From the NCBI GenBank assembly GCA_050084515.1, contig CM114274.1, forward strand, positions 26,350,001 through 26,414,000: DNA of 64,000 nt, in the 5' to 3' direction. The notes beneath the pieces were generated by a model, which was given only the letters and a program-made list of their open reading frames with translations, ran no database searches and had not been told where the DNA came from. Of the stretch, positions 23,386 to 36,600 are shown piece after piece (within the stretch, counting starts at the first letter, position 1; each line of letters starts with the position of its first letter). Source of the DNA: Blasia pusilla. Its lineage: Eukaryota; Marchantiophyta; Marchantiopsida; Blasiales. The position numbers and the translations under genes are program-made.

Positions 23386-25410
23386 ACCAAACTCCATTCC
23401 TCTTTACTAAAAAATGGGATCAAACTCATGAGCCATCCATAACACTTCGTGAAGGACTCAACTTTCCCTATCACTCCCTTGAAGTCAAGTGAGGAATCCC
23501 TCTCCAACCTTATATCCCCGATCTCTATTCCTCTATTGTGGAACAAAGGGTTTATCCATCCACTCTCCGGAGAATGTAATATCCTTTCATCTGCCTCATT
23601 TCTCTTCTTCACCCCATCCACTCCTTTCTTATTATGTGCCCTCTCAATGTACACATTCTTTGAAATAGTATATAGGGTCCATCCCTAACATAACTTCGTC
23701 CCTTGTATTCAGTCCTCCTCTCCTCTTGTCTATCTTTGTCCTTCGAGATGGCATAGAAAGAAAGATGGGAACCTAGGGATGTTCAAGAGAGAGAACGCTT
23801 GTGTCTCTTTCATGTGTGTATGACCTGACTATGTTCTCGGTTCACAAATTTGGAAAATATCCAAATACACCTCCATCCTTTTTGACCCCTCCTTTGGATT
23901 TTGAATCCTTATTTATATTGTGCACCTACTCTCCTTCAATGTTAATCTTATTATTGCGGAAGCGTGCGTTGAGTAGGATACGCTCTCAACGCTGACCTGC
24001 ATCCAAACACACACTTTGGTTAGTCGGGTGTGGATGAATCAGCAGGCTATCTTTTCGAGTTCTTGTCTCGTTCTCTCATCAAGCTCAACCTTCCTAGTTT
24101 TGCGGTTTACAACACAGGAAAGTCTTGAAAGACTTGGGACAAACTTCCTAGTGGGTTCAGGAACCTCAAATGACATTTCGCGCCAGACGATTCCAACTGT
24201 CCAATGGGCATCCAATGAGTCCCTAACCATGACTCACACAAAATCCACTCCCTTGGATCAGGTTTGGGTTTCGAGTTCCAACACCAGACTCCTCTTCCAT
24301 TCCGTGCCCTTTAGACGCCGTTTGGTGCTCTAAGTGGGGTTCGTGTTCCAAGAATACTTGGAGAGACTCCCCCCCTCAACCCGATAGCTCTTGCAATCAT
24401 TTTTGGCCAATATCTCAGCTTATACTTATGCGTTTGCTGAGATCTTTGATGTGTTGGAAGCGTCTCAAGATAAGCTTTCCAACGCATCCTTATTTGTCCC
24501 AAACCTTCCAAGACTCAACTAATCTCAAGTCTTGGTTCGCGTTTGGTCTATGTTTCCTGGTCGCGACCACATATGCATGAAACACACAACCTTGTTCCGC
24601 GTTTCGTCTCTTGGACTTTTCCAAGAGACCTTTCCAAAAGCTTCTCCAAAGCGCGATCATCATAGCGTGAGTCCACTTGAGTTATGATGTTCTGTCTAGC
24701 ACCTATTTGGTGTTTGTTTGGTTATGAGGGTCGCAACACTCACCCCTCCTTAGAAGGTTGATGTTCTCATCAACGCAAACCTTTTTAATGATAAGTTATG
24801 GGAATCCAACCCCTCAACACGGAATTGCGTTTTGGCAGCTAACTCGTAATTCCTCTTTTGGCTTAAGTCTTAGGCTGTTGCTTGCAGCCCTTACATTTCT
24901 GGCTATTCCACTTCAATCAGCCTACACCATTTCTGCAAAACTAATCTGAACTATCAAAATAAACTAACTAAGTATGCAACCTAACACTTCACTTACTCAC
25001 TATTTGTAAGCAATCGCCTATTTAACTAGCCAATTCATACTACTTTTGGGTCACTCATATTCTACTTAGGTGCATGACAAATTCACTCATGTAACACGAA
25101 TGAGACCACCACAAACCCCAAGACAAACTAATGTGCCCCGCGGACGTTAAGGATCATGACCAAATGTTAGTACTTCAACATTTGGTCCTTATATAGATGC
25201 CTTATCTAAATACAAGCTCTCACCTAAAACACTCATTGTTTTGCCTCCTTGACCTACATCCTAAGCATATGAAGAACTACTCATTGCCATGCACTACCAT
25301 TCTCAAAATCACAATCACTAGCATCGAATCTCCAAATCGATGCATTCTTTATTGCAACGACTAAACTTTTCTAGTTACAATGGGTTATAGGCCCAAGCTT
25401 GAAGGTCACC
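23386..25410 (-). other. Region downstream of the chromovirus, LTR candidate (copy 2)
   Basis: Duplicate of 4,931-6,955. The 11-bp-arm inverted repeat and the adjacent minus-strand TATA-like box recur at about 25,158-25,195. No protein gene recognised. Confidence 0.4.
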
Positions 25411-25471
25411 AGTTATGTCCTTTGCTTCACCATATACTATGTACATGCCAATCTTGCATCCATTTGAAGTC

Positions 25472-26634
25472 TCACAATGCCTCTTTGCTATGTTCAAGAT
25501 CTACCTCCGCGATCCAAGTTGCCTCTTTCACATGGTAGGCTTTCCACTTGACCAAGTACTCGTACTTGGTGGCTCTACGTCTGGAACGTACAATGATCTC
25601 CACCTCAAACTCTGGTTCCTCATTTCTGATGACCAGTTGTGGTCTTAACATAATTCTTTGCTCCGGACGCACATTGTCTTGAAGACACTCCTTCAATAAT
25701 GACACATGGAAAGTTGAGTGAATCTTGAACTCGTTTGGCAGCTCCAACGTATACACATCCTCAAATGGCTTTGCCTTGATCACATATGGTCCAACATACT
25801 TGGATGACAATTTTATGGACAATTCCTTCTGAAGAGTGAGATTCTTTACACTCAACCACATTTGTTCTCCAACTTGGAAACTCACTTGGCGCCGACTTTT
25901 GTTAGCATGCTTCACGTACCTTTGTTGACCCTTGGCAAGACTTCTTCTTGATCGCTCTTTTTGTTCCTGTATTTCCACAAACAAACATTTTTCCGTTGCT
26001 TGACGAGTGTGTTTCGTTGTAGCGCCCCTCGTAAGGGCCAAGTCAAGAGGCCCTTCTGGTTCTCTTTGATATGCCAGAAGAAACAGAGATTCTCTAGTTG
26101 TAGAATTCTTGGTCGAGTTGTAACAATACTCAACAATGCTTAGCCACTTTACCCAATCTTTTTGGTCCGCTCTCACGTAATTCCTTAAGTATTGGTTCAT
26201 GATCGAATTTACTTTTTCCGTTTGTCCATCTGTTTGAGGATTGAAAGCGGTACCAAAGCTTAGTTTGGTCCTGAACCTCCTTAATAGATGTTTCCTTAAG
26301 GCATTGGTCAACTTTGGATCTCGATCAGACACAATGCTGCTAGGCAATCCATGAGCTCACAACTATCCAAGAACAGTCGGGAAGTCGTGTAGGCCGTTGC
26401 ACAATCTCTCGTCAGCACAAACCTCCCCAACTTGCTAAATCGATCAACTCTCACAAGTATAGTGTTGTATCCCTCAGATTCTGGAAGACTCGTAATGAAA
26501 TCCATGCTAATACTTTGCAAGTGTCCCTCCAAGATTGGAAAAGGACGAAGTAAGCCTTGATTCTTTGCATAAGAAACTCTGTTCGCTTGACAGGTCACAT
26601 AGATCTTCACATATTGAGCAACATCTCCCTTCAT
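25472..26634 (-). pseudogene. Integrase and chromodomain, chromovirus copy 2
   Basis: A 291-codon open frame (26,347-25,472) spans the second half of the integrase core (NPQTDGQTEKVNSIMNQYL), the SH3-like GPY/F module (SSKYVGPYVIKAKP) and the chromodomain (YEYLVKWKAYHVKEATW). The N-terminal part (CVTCQANRVSYAKNQGL, MDFITSLPESEG) lies in another frame at 26,634-26,308, so one frameshift separates them. This copy shows what copy 1 lost. Confidence 0.9.
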
Positions 26635-26639
26635 GTTTG

Positions 26640-27300
26640 GCCAAAACTCTTGGCCAAAACATCAAGAGTGGATTTCTCTCCTTTGTGTCCTACCAAAGGT
26701 CCATCATGATATTCCACAAACACTTTGGTCCATAGCTTGCCTTGGCCCACATATATCCTGCTCTGCTTAAACCTTAGCAAACCATGCCTCAAACTTAGAT
26801 TGGCCACCTTCTCGCCTCGCTTCAACTTCCCAAGGTACTCACTTGCTTGCGCATCCTTCATGTATCCATCACGAATCCTTCTTCCTAGGTCTGTTTCATT
26901 AGGGAACATTGCTCTCAAGACTTGTGTTGTCGATGGCATATGCTCATCCCTACGACTTAACGCATATGGAATGACATTGTCTTTCCCCGTCTTGTGGATT
27001 AGCTCCACATTTGTCTACGCCAAGGTATCATGCTATCGGAGTTGCTTCGGTGTTACAAAATCCAAGGTCTCAAAATACTTGAGCAAACTATTATCGATGA
27101 ATACTCGAGTCTTGTGAAGTCCGAAATAGTGACGCCACTTCCTCAAACAATGAACCACCGCGAACAACTCTTTCTCATGAGTGGTCCATCTGCTTTCGGT
27201 ATCGCTAAGCTTCTTGCTCTCATATGCTACATGTCTCCCTTTTTGCACCAACATTCCTAGAATTGCAAAATCACTAGCATCAGTGTGCACCTCGAATGGT
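26640..27300 (-). pseudogene. RNase H region, chromovirus copy 2
   Basis: HTDASDFAILGMLVQKGRHV keeps the first catalytic Asp of RNase H, followed by VAYESKKLSDTESRW and RVFIDNSLLKYF (27,290-27,033). The tail GKDNVIPYALSRRDEH is in the next frame (27,008-26,631). One break lies near 27,020. Confidence 0.85.
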
Positions 27301-27332
27301 TGGTCAAACTCCGGAAGCTTCAGAACTAATTC

Positions 27333-28374
27333 CTACCAGAGGATCTCTTTGACTCGGTTGAACGCCTTATCCACATCCTCAGTCCATGTTGTGTTGGCAG
27401 ACTTGGCGGTCCAATCTGTGAGATGTTTCACTATCCCAAAAAGTTCTTCACGTATGTCGGATAAAACTGAATAACTATGATGAACCTCCTCATCCCCTTC
27501 ACAGTGGAAGTCGGTTCCCATTCGGCAATCGCGCTTACCTTCTCCATGTCTAGACTTACTCCATCTCCACTAACCACATGCCCCACGAAAACTTCGTAAA
27601 ACTGAACTCACTCTTGTTCGCATTTGCATACAGCTTGTTCGCCTTGAGTTTCTCAAACATCATCTTCAAATGTCAAGCGTGCTCCTCTAGTGTTTTTGAA
27701 TAGATGAGTATGTCATCTATGTAGATGATCACATACTTACCGTCTCCTTATGAAAGATCGATGGAGTTCATCAAACTGGTGATTGTCGGGCGCACTTTAC
27801 AAAGAGTGGAAGGCATTACCACAAACTCGAACGAATCATATCTCGTCCTACATGCAGTGTTCTTTACATCCGCTTTGGCAATCCGAATCTGATAATATCT
27901 TGATTTCATGTCAATCGGGCTGAAATACTTGGCAAAGACAATCGACCAAAGAGGTCATCCATCCTTGGAAGAGGATAGTTGTTCCTCACCGTCACTTTAT
28001 TTTGCGCCCGGTAATCAACATGGAGTCTCAAATTTCCATCCTTCTTCTTTACAAAGAGAACGGGCCCTTCACAATGTGACTTGCTAGCTAGTTCGGATGT
28101 AACCCCTCTCTAGGAGTTTACCCAACTGTTTCTTCAACTTTGCAAGTTCCTCTTGATTCAACCTATATGGCACCTTTGAAGGTGGTTGAGATCTAAGTAT
28201 CACCTTTATCTTATGGTCAACCGCCCTATGTGGTGGCAACTCAGTCGGAAGCTCCTTAGTTAAAACATCTCCAAATTCTTTCACAACTCTCTTGAGTGTT
28301 TCAGGGATTTCCCTTGAAGTTGAGTTCTTATCTATGCATCTCATGCTTGCATCATCCTCTAATTGTCTCATCAA
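27333..28374 (-). pseudogene. Reverse transcriptase, chromovirus copy 2
   Basis: RT start is readable as [20 protein letters not shown] and GYIRTS (28,374-28,084). A YIDDILIYS-type motif lies near 27,700-27,730 and the RT-to-RNase H connection at 27,521-27,333. Stops and shifts between these pieces make it non-functional. Confidence 0.83.
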
Positions 28375-28383
28375 GAAAAGGAA

Positions 28384-28800
28384 TCATTCCTCTAACTCGG
28401 TCAAACTCATCCTCGTGATGGCGTTCACCAACTCCGTCTTCCTAGGAACCTCAGGAATCAATCCGACGTGCATCCATTTTCCGTTTACAAAGACGCTCAA
28501 CCTCAAAGGTCTTTCCCTTAGTTCCACCTCATACGCATCCAAGAACATGTTCCCAAAGACTCCATCAATTCCGTCCATGTTGCAAACTGTGAAATTCTCC
28601 TTCAACTCGAATACTCCGCATTCCACATCTAGTCCTAAAACCAACTCTAAGGTCTGGTGGGACTTCCCTCCTGAAAAACCCACCCTAATAGGTTTGTCCG
28701 CCTTAGTGGTCGACAACCCTAATGTCTTCACGATTCTGGGACTTAAGAAGGAGTGTGAAGCACCTGTATCAACGAGCAACATCACATCGTGATTAGCGAT
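28384..28800 (-). pseudogene. Protease, chromovirus copy 2
   Basis: LLVDTGASHSFLSPRIVKTL marks the retropepsin active site at the start of a 133-codon frame. In copy 1 the frame continues into RT; here it stops after about 400 bp. Confidence 0.83.
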
Positions 28801-30800
28801 CTTTGTAAACCAAATTGGGCGTCCTCTTGGTGACTTGGAGAGATGTATCTAGATCTCCCGCCGATAAGTGCTTAGCAGCAAATGCAATCATACTCGATTT
28901 ACTAACCTTGGGCCTCACACATTCTTTAGCCATATGCCTTGGTTTGCCACAATGATAGCAAATCACTTTGGCATTTGTTGACTGCAGGTACGACAACCCT
29001 CTTGGCTTCGCATTGAGTTCCATTTTTTTTTTTGTTGGGGCAAGAGACCCTCCGTGGTTGCGCTCACCCCCATTCCAAACCCTTTTGGATGCCTCTTTAT
29101 TTTTTGATAACTTAGAAAAACTTTTTGGCTTGAAGGGTTTTGGCCTTGGACTTCATGGTCTCCAATCCGCTCCGCTAGCCTCAAAAGCTCCGCGCACATC
29201 TCTAGTAGGTGAGGCATATGGAAGAGGGCCCTTTCGGCACCCGGCTTGAGTCCACTTAAGAAGATCACCTTCTTCGTAAACTCATCCGTGGAAAGTGAGT
29301 TCATTTGTGCATTGAACTCTCGCACATAAGCACTAAGGGACCCGCTTTTCCTCAACCGCATAAACTCCATGCCATTGTGATGCTCCTTGTATTCCGGAGT
29401 GAATCGGTCACCAATCAACACCTTGAACTCTTACCAACTCAAAGTTGTTCCACGGCGCAAATATTCTTTGCGGTGAGCCGTCCAACAGTAGAGAGCGTGA
29501 TCCTTAGGAACGTGACCGCTACAGTCACCATGTCCTGCTCCTCAGCCCTTTGGGCTTCAATACTGAAAGTGTGTTTGTCCCTCTAGTCTAATCTTGCAAA
29601 TGCTTGAGCTTGTAAGAAGGTTCGGTTTGTCTCCTCTTAGCCCTACTACTTCACCTTTAAAGCTCCATCCAGAGGTTCCAAAGAGGGTTGCGGGCATGCG
29701 CGGTTGTAATCCTCCACTACAACGTCTGCGATTCGCTCGTGTGATCAATTTTGACACTATTGAGCTTAGAACATCCCATGAGTGCGGCAGCCCAAGTGTC
29801 TTTGCCATCCCCGCTCATCCAGGGTACGTTCCATACTCGAAGACTTTGGATTTCGGGTAACAACAATATGATCTCTGCAACGCCCATAGCAACTCTTGTA
29901 GCATGAGGTACAAATTCTTCGCATGGCATGTTACAGAGCCCACGAATCCTTTTTGACTTTGAATGTTTGTGGGTAAGGCTGCCCGAGGCTACTTTAGCTA
30001 CCTACTTCTCTTGCAACAATGATCGACCTCCAAAAATTCCAAGAGATGTCAGGTTACGGTTGTCAAGTTGATGAGGTTGTGAAAATGTGGACCAATCTTC
30101 TCCTCTATCTCTTCACGCTCGACCACCCATAAACAAATCTCTTCCGATTGAAGATTTTTTTGCATCGATATCAAGATTGCTTCCCATTCTTTCACAAACA
30201 ACTCGTCGTGTTACAAAATCTCAAAGTTCAATTTTCTCAGTGTTCGACAATCACAAATAGCTTCCAAAACCTTCACGCGCACCTCGGGATTGCTATATAT
30301 CCATTAAGTCCTGGTATCGGCTATCCTTTTCCTAGTCTAAAAATTGTGTGATTGCTTACTTACCCGAACAAAGGTTCCCACTCAAACATCATGAAAAATC
30401 TCAGAGGGAATTCAGATGGTCCAGCTCCGTATCTCCGGCCACGTCTTCTATGCCAACATCAGCCATCAGAGCGCGGCCTCCTCAACAGTGATCTCTATTG
30501 TAGTCACCAGGCTTAGATATTCATCGTCCTCCATGCTTCTGGCAGATTCTATTGTGATGGAAACTTGGAGTTCCTATGACACTAACTCATAGAATTATCA
30601 GGATATTTGTTGTAGACAAGAGATGAAGCGTTAGAAATTCCTTTAGAAACTCGCTCACTTTCCGAGAATGCCCCATTCCTGTGAATGGCGTTGGCAAATT
30701 GTCTTACAAAGCTTCTTGGTGGAACTAGAAGCTCCATTCGACTTGAGTTCAACGATCAGCTTGCTCTGTTGGGCCATCTAGTCCGTCATCGCCTTCATCA
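28801..30800 (-). pseudogene. Gag relic with zinc knuckle, chromovirus copy 2
   Basis: Capsid core at 29,421-28,963 (IGDRFTPEYKEHHNGMEF, YVREFNAQMNSLSTDEFTKK) and an intact CCHC knuckle CYHCGKPRHMAKEC at about 28,930-28,970. The N-terminal part near 30,620-30,790 matches copy 1, with additional small deletions. The middle is broken. Confidence 0.78.
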
Positions 30801-32047
30801 AATCCATCATATGGACATCAAAGGCCAAGTCATTTGAGTTTGGAGGCGGAGGCTACGCGGAAAGATGCACATTTGGGAATAGACGGAGTGGTAGAATTGC
30901 GAGGGAAGACGGAAGGTATGGGAGTGGTGAAAAAGGAAGAACATATAATTGGGTATAGGAGAGAAAATGGGTATTTTTGTAATTGGATGATGTATATGAG
31001 AGAAAATGAAGCCATAGATAATACAATAGTGGGGAATTGTATAGGTAAGTTATGGAACATTGAATGGTGTTAATTGAAGCTATAGCTATTATGAACGCAA
31101 AGTGTACAGTTGTTGCATATTCATATGGATTGTGAATGCAAAGTGTAGAGATGATCATATATTTATGTGGATTTTACATAAATAAATTTTATTATAACTA
31201 GTAATAATCGTGTAGATATGTATTTCTATACATAGTGATAGAATATGTAGAGTTGAGAAGAGAATGTTGTGCGAAGACAATATTGCTTGTGAAAAGCTCA
31301 AAAGAAAGAGTTGCAAATAGTAGTGAATCATGTGGACTGCGATGTAGGAATGAACTTTGCAGCATCCGGAGCATTGTCATAGTGAACCTTAACACTAAAG
31401 AAAGAGGAAAAAACCATATGTTTTATGAAAAGAAAAAAAGAAAAAGTTTGAAGTAATGAGTACAATGAAGGAATGAACGGTGGAGTGTTGTCAACATTAC
31501 CTAGCAAGATATAATTGTAAGGTAACAGACACAACTCTAATCATGGGATTGCAGGTCGAAGAAAGAAACTAGACTCATAAATTAGGAAGTGGAATATAAA
31601 TGTAAGTAATGGTGTGGATGAGCTAAAGACAAGGTAGGGAATAAGAGCAAGAAAAGTAAGAGAGTGCTAAAACTGACATGAAATGGAACAGTGAATTGAA
31701 GATTAGTGGGAGAAGTATATGCAGAAATATTATCTCATTACATATACTAACAATAAGGATCACATTTAGAGCGAAGGCGTTTTAATGCATACATAAGGAA
31801 GATGAATAGCTTGGGGTTCAGCAGATGTAGGGAAGAGAATATGAGTCATGAATGAAAATAAATGGGAGTAAGGTGAGAGAGTGAAAAACGTTCATGTGAG
31901 TAGAACAACTCATCATGATTCAAAAGCTTAGATTGTAGCAATGGTAGTAATAAGAAGTTTGTGCCAAAGGAAAGCACAGAGTGATAGTCCAATAGTGTCT
32001 GCCAAAGTAGACGATCAAAAGTGAAGAAGTATAACAATATACTAATG

Positions 32048-32260
32048 GGTATCAACGCCTGAGTAGAGACTCTATAATGTTGGCATGCAATTGAAGCTTA
32101 GGATTTCCAACAATCATAGGTTGCACATCCTTCAAGAAATCTTGAAGTTGATTGTTGCATCCTTAAGATTTTTTGTATATAATTGAATCCGCTCCTTCTG
32201 GTCATCTATTTCATTTTATAGAGAGGAAAGAAGCTCTTCACACAATCCTAACTATATGTG
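32048..32260 (-). repeat. 214-bp repeat, copy in second duplicate
   Basis: Counterpart of 13,327-13,540 with one-base losses that break the minus-strand frame. Confidence 0.6.
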
Positions 32261-33060
32261 AAGTTTTCCGACTTCAGACTCAACCTAATAAAGCTTTGTG
32301 ATGGTCTCCTCATGAATATGTAATGGAACTGATTCCATGTATTCCCTAGGAGTAGAAGCACAAGAAGCCATGCTATAGTGGCTCTTTGTAGATGGTCTTT
32401 GGGACCTAGCCAACATACATGAGAAATAATCAGGTTATATGAAAGGATGCAGTAGTGTATGAAACAAAGAAGTGATGAGGAAGAACATGCTCATGAAGTG
32501 GTTAGAGTGACAATCGATTGCTGATATGTGAAATGAAATTTGCTGGATGAAAGCATAGAATATACATGTAGGTGAAGAGTAGAATGAAGAAAATATATGA
32601 AGGGATGGTCAAAAAAATGGAAGGAGATAAAAATTTCCTTGCAAAGCACTGAAATTGAAAGAATAATTTGAAAGAGATACATATTTGGACGAGATAATGT
32701 GTAGTGGGTTAAAATTTAGAAGAAAGTTGGGAGAAATAAAAAGAATGGAGATTTAAAGTTTAAATTTTGTATAAGAGAGTTCTAGGGTAGTATAGTGAGA
32801 ACAAGTAGATATCAATCTGTACATGAAACAATAAATTATTGAAGTTGGTCCAAAGTAAGTGACGAGGATCTAGAGATTGGAAGATTGAAAATAAATTATA
32901 CGAAGGGAAAGAGTAGGAGTGATATGAGAAACATAGAAATGATACATGGAATATAAAAGAAGATACCTTATGCTCTCAGATACATTTAACCTTGCTTGGT
33001 GAGTTCAAAAGATTTGTGTTGGTGTAGGAAATGCTCTCTTGGCTTTGTGGTGCAGATAGA

Positions 33061-33756
33061 TCAAAATCTGGTAGAATTGGTGTTACTGTTTGACTTACTA
33101 GTATATATGGGTTGTATTGCAAACTTTGGGAGCTCACCATTTGCCTTTTTTTCCAACTTCATATGTGTTAGTAAATAAGAGGCTTTGACTAAAGTAAGGT
33201 CAATAAGCATATGCAATGGTAAAGGGAATTCATGTCTAAGGGGTCGTAATTGATATAGTCGAATCCCCCATGATGCAAGTGAGAATAGCTTGTTTGCTTG
33301 AGTATGGGTTAATGATGTTTCTTTGTAGTCAATCTTCTTGAATGCGAGTGCCTCTTTTTGAAGGTCTACAATGAAAGAGGGGGATTGTGAGGAAATGAAG
33401 AGCCAAAGATGGACAGGAGAAGGTATAATTATGCATTGAAAATAAGAAGATGCAAAGAATGGGAGGAGAAGATATACTTGACGCAAGAGCATCTTTGTTT
33501 ATAACTCTGAATTTGTCGTTCCAATCCTGGCCCTGGCTATAAGTGTTTTAATTTTCCTACTAGTAACTCCATTTTCCCATAAAGTTGCTACAAGATCCAT
33601 ATTGTCACAAAACCTCATCTGGTTCTTAGTTGGTTGCACGAAACGTGGTGTATGCACCTTTGGGATGCTTTCGATGTCATTAAGAATTATGGAGGCAAAA
33701 TCCGTGTAGGTTGTTGGGATGTGTTGTTTGATAGTAAGAAATAGTAAGGCAGACAA
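33061..33756 (-). pseudogene. Unknown minus-strand coding relic, copy 2
   Basis: Counterpart of 14,470-15,036: frames 33,756-33,499 and 33,492-33,061, the second longer (143 codons). Family not recognised. Confidence 0.4.
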
Positions 33757-34252
33757 TTATAACAAACATTTTAAAGTAGTTGTGATTACTTGGGATAGAG
33801 GTGCACAAGAAGGATTTTAATCCAGAACCACTAGAATTTAATACACATTTTAGTTCTCTCGGATCAATAACACTAGCTTATAACTAGAAAACAAGTAGTA
33901 TCAAAGGACTCGTCATAAAGAATTTATTGTGTTAAAATGACACGTTGGCATAATGTCTTATGGTAAGTTGGAAAGTGTATGAGTGAATAGAATCCCAGTC
34001 ATCAATCCACTGAGTATGACATGGATTTAATATGATGTTTACGTGGATTTTTGTATGATTTTGACACGTGAAGAAGGATGAGTGGTTGAAGTACAATTGT
34101 GACATGTGGACGAATGCACTAGATGTAGTGTAGACAAATATTTCCCTACGCGTACATATAACTATTTGACACAAAATGTAGTCATTCTAGTCATGAATTT
34201 TATATATAATCCCTTGTAAGTATTTTATATGAAACTACTTATATTTTTCCTC

Positions 34253-34500
34253 AACTAGTGGTCATTTCTTGTTGTAGCATTGTAACTAAGCATAGTCATT
34301 CTTTTGAAGTGTATAGTCTTGGTATTTGATTAAAAACTAGTGGTCATTTCTAGTTGCATAATTGTAACAAAGTATAGTCATTCTTTATAAATGTATAGTT
34401 TTGGTATTTGATTAAAAATAGTGGTCCTTTCTTGTCGTATAAGTGTAACTAAGTATAATCATTCTTTTTAAGTTTATAGTACTAGTATTTGATTAAAAAC
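34253..34500 (+). repeat. 82-bp tandem repeat, about 3 units, copy 2
   Basis: Counterpart of 15,510-15,770 with the same unit number. Tandem formation therefore predates the segmental duplication. Confidence 0.85.
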
Positions 34501-35159
34501 TTGTTCTAGTTTCATTATCTTATTGAGATTATTTATTGTATTGTTGTTTGATTTTTTTTGTACATGGAACAGATTATAATTTTGTTAGGAATGAATGTCT
34601 CACATACAATCATTTCAATACATCCAGTTATATGGTTGCACGTCATTTATCAAAGGCTACAACTCAATATATCAAACAAACCATAAAATGTTTAACAATG
34701 AATGTTTAGCATATGCATAAAATCACTTGTTTACATCAAATCCAGCTTTTTTCCACAGAGGATCAACCAAAAATAGAAGATTTCCTCAACTAGAACAAGA
34801 TGTAGAGCCATCATGGAAAAAGAAAAGAGCCCTAATTGTAGAAAACTGCTAAAGAAGCATAACTGGTGGGAAACGGCTATCACACTCACACACCACCATG
34901 GAGAACAAAATTTGCAATGAGAGGATGAATGGAGGTTGGTCCCCATCTCAATCATATAGGGTATGTACAAGCAACCCTAACCCTAATCTTAACCATAGTC
35001 TCGAGTTAGACCAACAGTGATTAACTAACCCTAGTTAAGATAATCGCGCTTATCTGACTAACCAAGATTAAGCTTCCCTACTTTGTGTGAGTACCAAATG
35101 TAGCAGTTCAGGTGTCTCATCGGCTTGACTGTAACTCAATCTTCAATACTAACTAACTC

Positions 35160-36240
35160 CGGAATGAAATCTTCTTCAGTGATTTCTCTGGCCATAAGAC
35201 TCTAGTGCCAGAAGCATGCTTTAGAAGTGTGTGGAGGGGGATCTTCTTCCAGGTTTAGAAATATAAGCTTTGCATCCCCATCAATGGTGGTCAAAATATC
35301 CACTTTGACAAGTCCCAATGGAAGAATTTTTCCATGACAAGAATCCATACAAGCAATACTTGATATACGTCCAGTGCCTACATGTTCCCAACCCCTTCGG
35401 ATTTGTGATAGAAAGATTGTATCTCCTATACTCAATTGCAGAAGCCACACAATGCAATGAATCAATCCATGAGAAATAACCTCAAGCATATATATATAGG
35501 TAGATAAAGCATTTTTTATTGTCAATCTGAAAATTGTACCTTTAAGAAACTCCAATCAGGGCTTGGAATGTTGGATGTATAGCTCGTTTGCTGCAATCAA
35601 TTAAGTCATCAACGCAAAAATTGAACCACAAGTTTCCATAAGCTCACAATCTAATCCAATCAAACTATAAATCTACGAGCACAAAAAGGTTGAGATCATG
35701 TAGAGTTACAGAATTAACTCACTAAATTTCTTTCTTTCCTCTCGAGAAGCGTTGAGGCCTTCCTGTTGGGCTTGTTTTTTTGCTTCATTTTTCCTTTTTC
35801 TGATCCGCAACAAGATTCAAAAGTGGCTCCACAACCATTATGGATTCTTGATGAGGACCTTCAAGGGTAGCAAGCACGGATTCACGAGTCTGCTCCATGC
35901 CAATAGGGACACATTGTACTTTCTTGGGCACAAGGATAACTTCCTAAGGTTTTGGTAGAGTAGAGATAGGCATAGTATCTTGACTCTCTATAAGATTTTC
36001 AAGTGAATAAGATGATTGAACTTCGACATGTACCTGATTCTCATCGGAAGGATCAAGAATGGAATTTGAAATCTCTATGATCACCACAACCTCAGGGATC
36101 TCAATTGGTAATGGAGGAGATGGTGTATTGTTCTGTCCTTTACTTACCATACCCTTTAGTTCTGTCATCATTCCCATCAAGATTTCCATGCTTGATTTGA
36201 GATCACCCAAGTTATTTTCCACCACTTACATTATATCTAT
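35160..36240 (-). pseudogene. Unknown element-like coding relic, copy 2
   Basis: Better preserved counterpart of 16,420-17,560. The first frame (36,225-35,944) begins MVENNLGDLKSSMEILMGMM, likely coiled coil, with Pro/Ile-rich and acidic stretches. After one TAG the same frame continues with EVILVPKKVQCVPIGMEQTR. A later frame (35,555-35,202) has GRISSIACMDSCHGKILPLG and ends DPPPHTSKACFWH. Family unknown. Confidence 0.45.
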
Positions 36241-36354
36241 CAAGGTGGATAGACCACTCTAAGAAACAATACCAACATACAAGTGAGAATTTGTTTGGTA
36301 AGAAAAAATGGTTGAAGATACAATATTAGATCACATGACCAACTTCTGAGTTCA

Positions 36355-36600
36355 ATTTACAATAAGCCAATTCACCATACTATACTAAGAAAACTTTTAT
36401 ATATATGAGTTCTCTTTATAGCAAGCCAATTTTGAATAGTATGTCAAGACAACTTTTGAATTTGTAAGAGAAATTTACAGCAAGCCAATTTTGAATATTA
36501 TACAACAAGACAACTTATGAAATTGTAAGAGAATTTTACAACGAGCCAATTTAGAATACTATGCCAAGACAACTTATGTTTTTTGTTAGCTAATTATCAA
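36355..36600 (+). repeat. 60-bp tandem repeat, about 4 units
   Basis: Units begin near 36,361, 36,421, 36,480 and 36,541 with AAGCCAATT or GAGCCAATT and contain AAGACAACTT. Imperfect. Starts just past the right edge of the segmental duplication. Confidence 0.85.

Larger units (their letters stand above)
25411..30820 (-). mobile_element. Ty3/gypsy chromovirus relic, copy 2
   Basis: Duplicate of 6,956-12,140 and better preserved at the 3' end, because the integrase C-terminus is uninterrupted. Domain order on the minus strand is the same. It came with the segmental duplication, not by a separate insertion, since the flanks are the same. Confidence 0.88.
18476..36300. repeat. Segmental tandem duplication, copy 2
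   Basis: Direct-orientation copy of 1-17,598, offset by about 18,475 at the left and shifting with indels. It ends where copy 1 switches into a filler sequence after GTTTGGTA; beyond 36,300 this copy continues into a 60-bp tandem repeat. It keeps the integrase segment that copy 1 lost. Confidence 0.95.
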
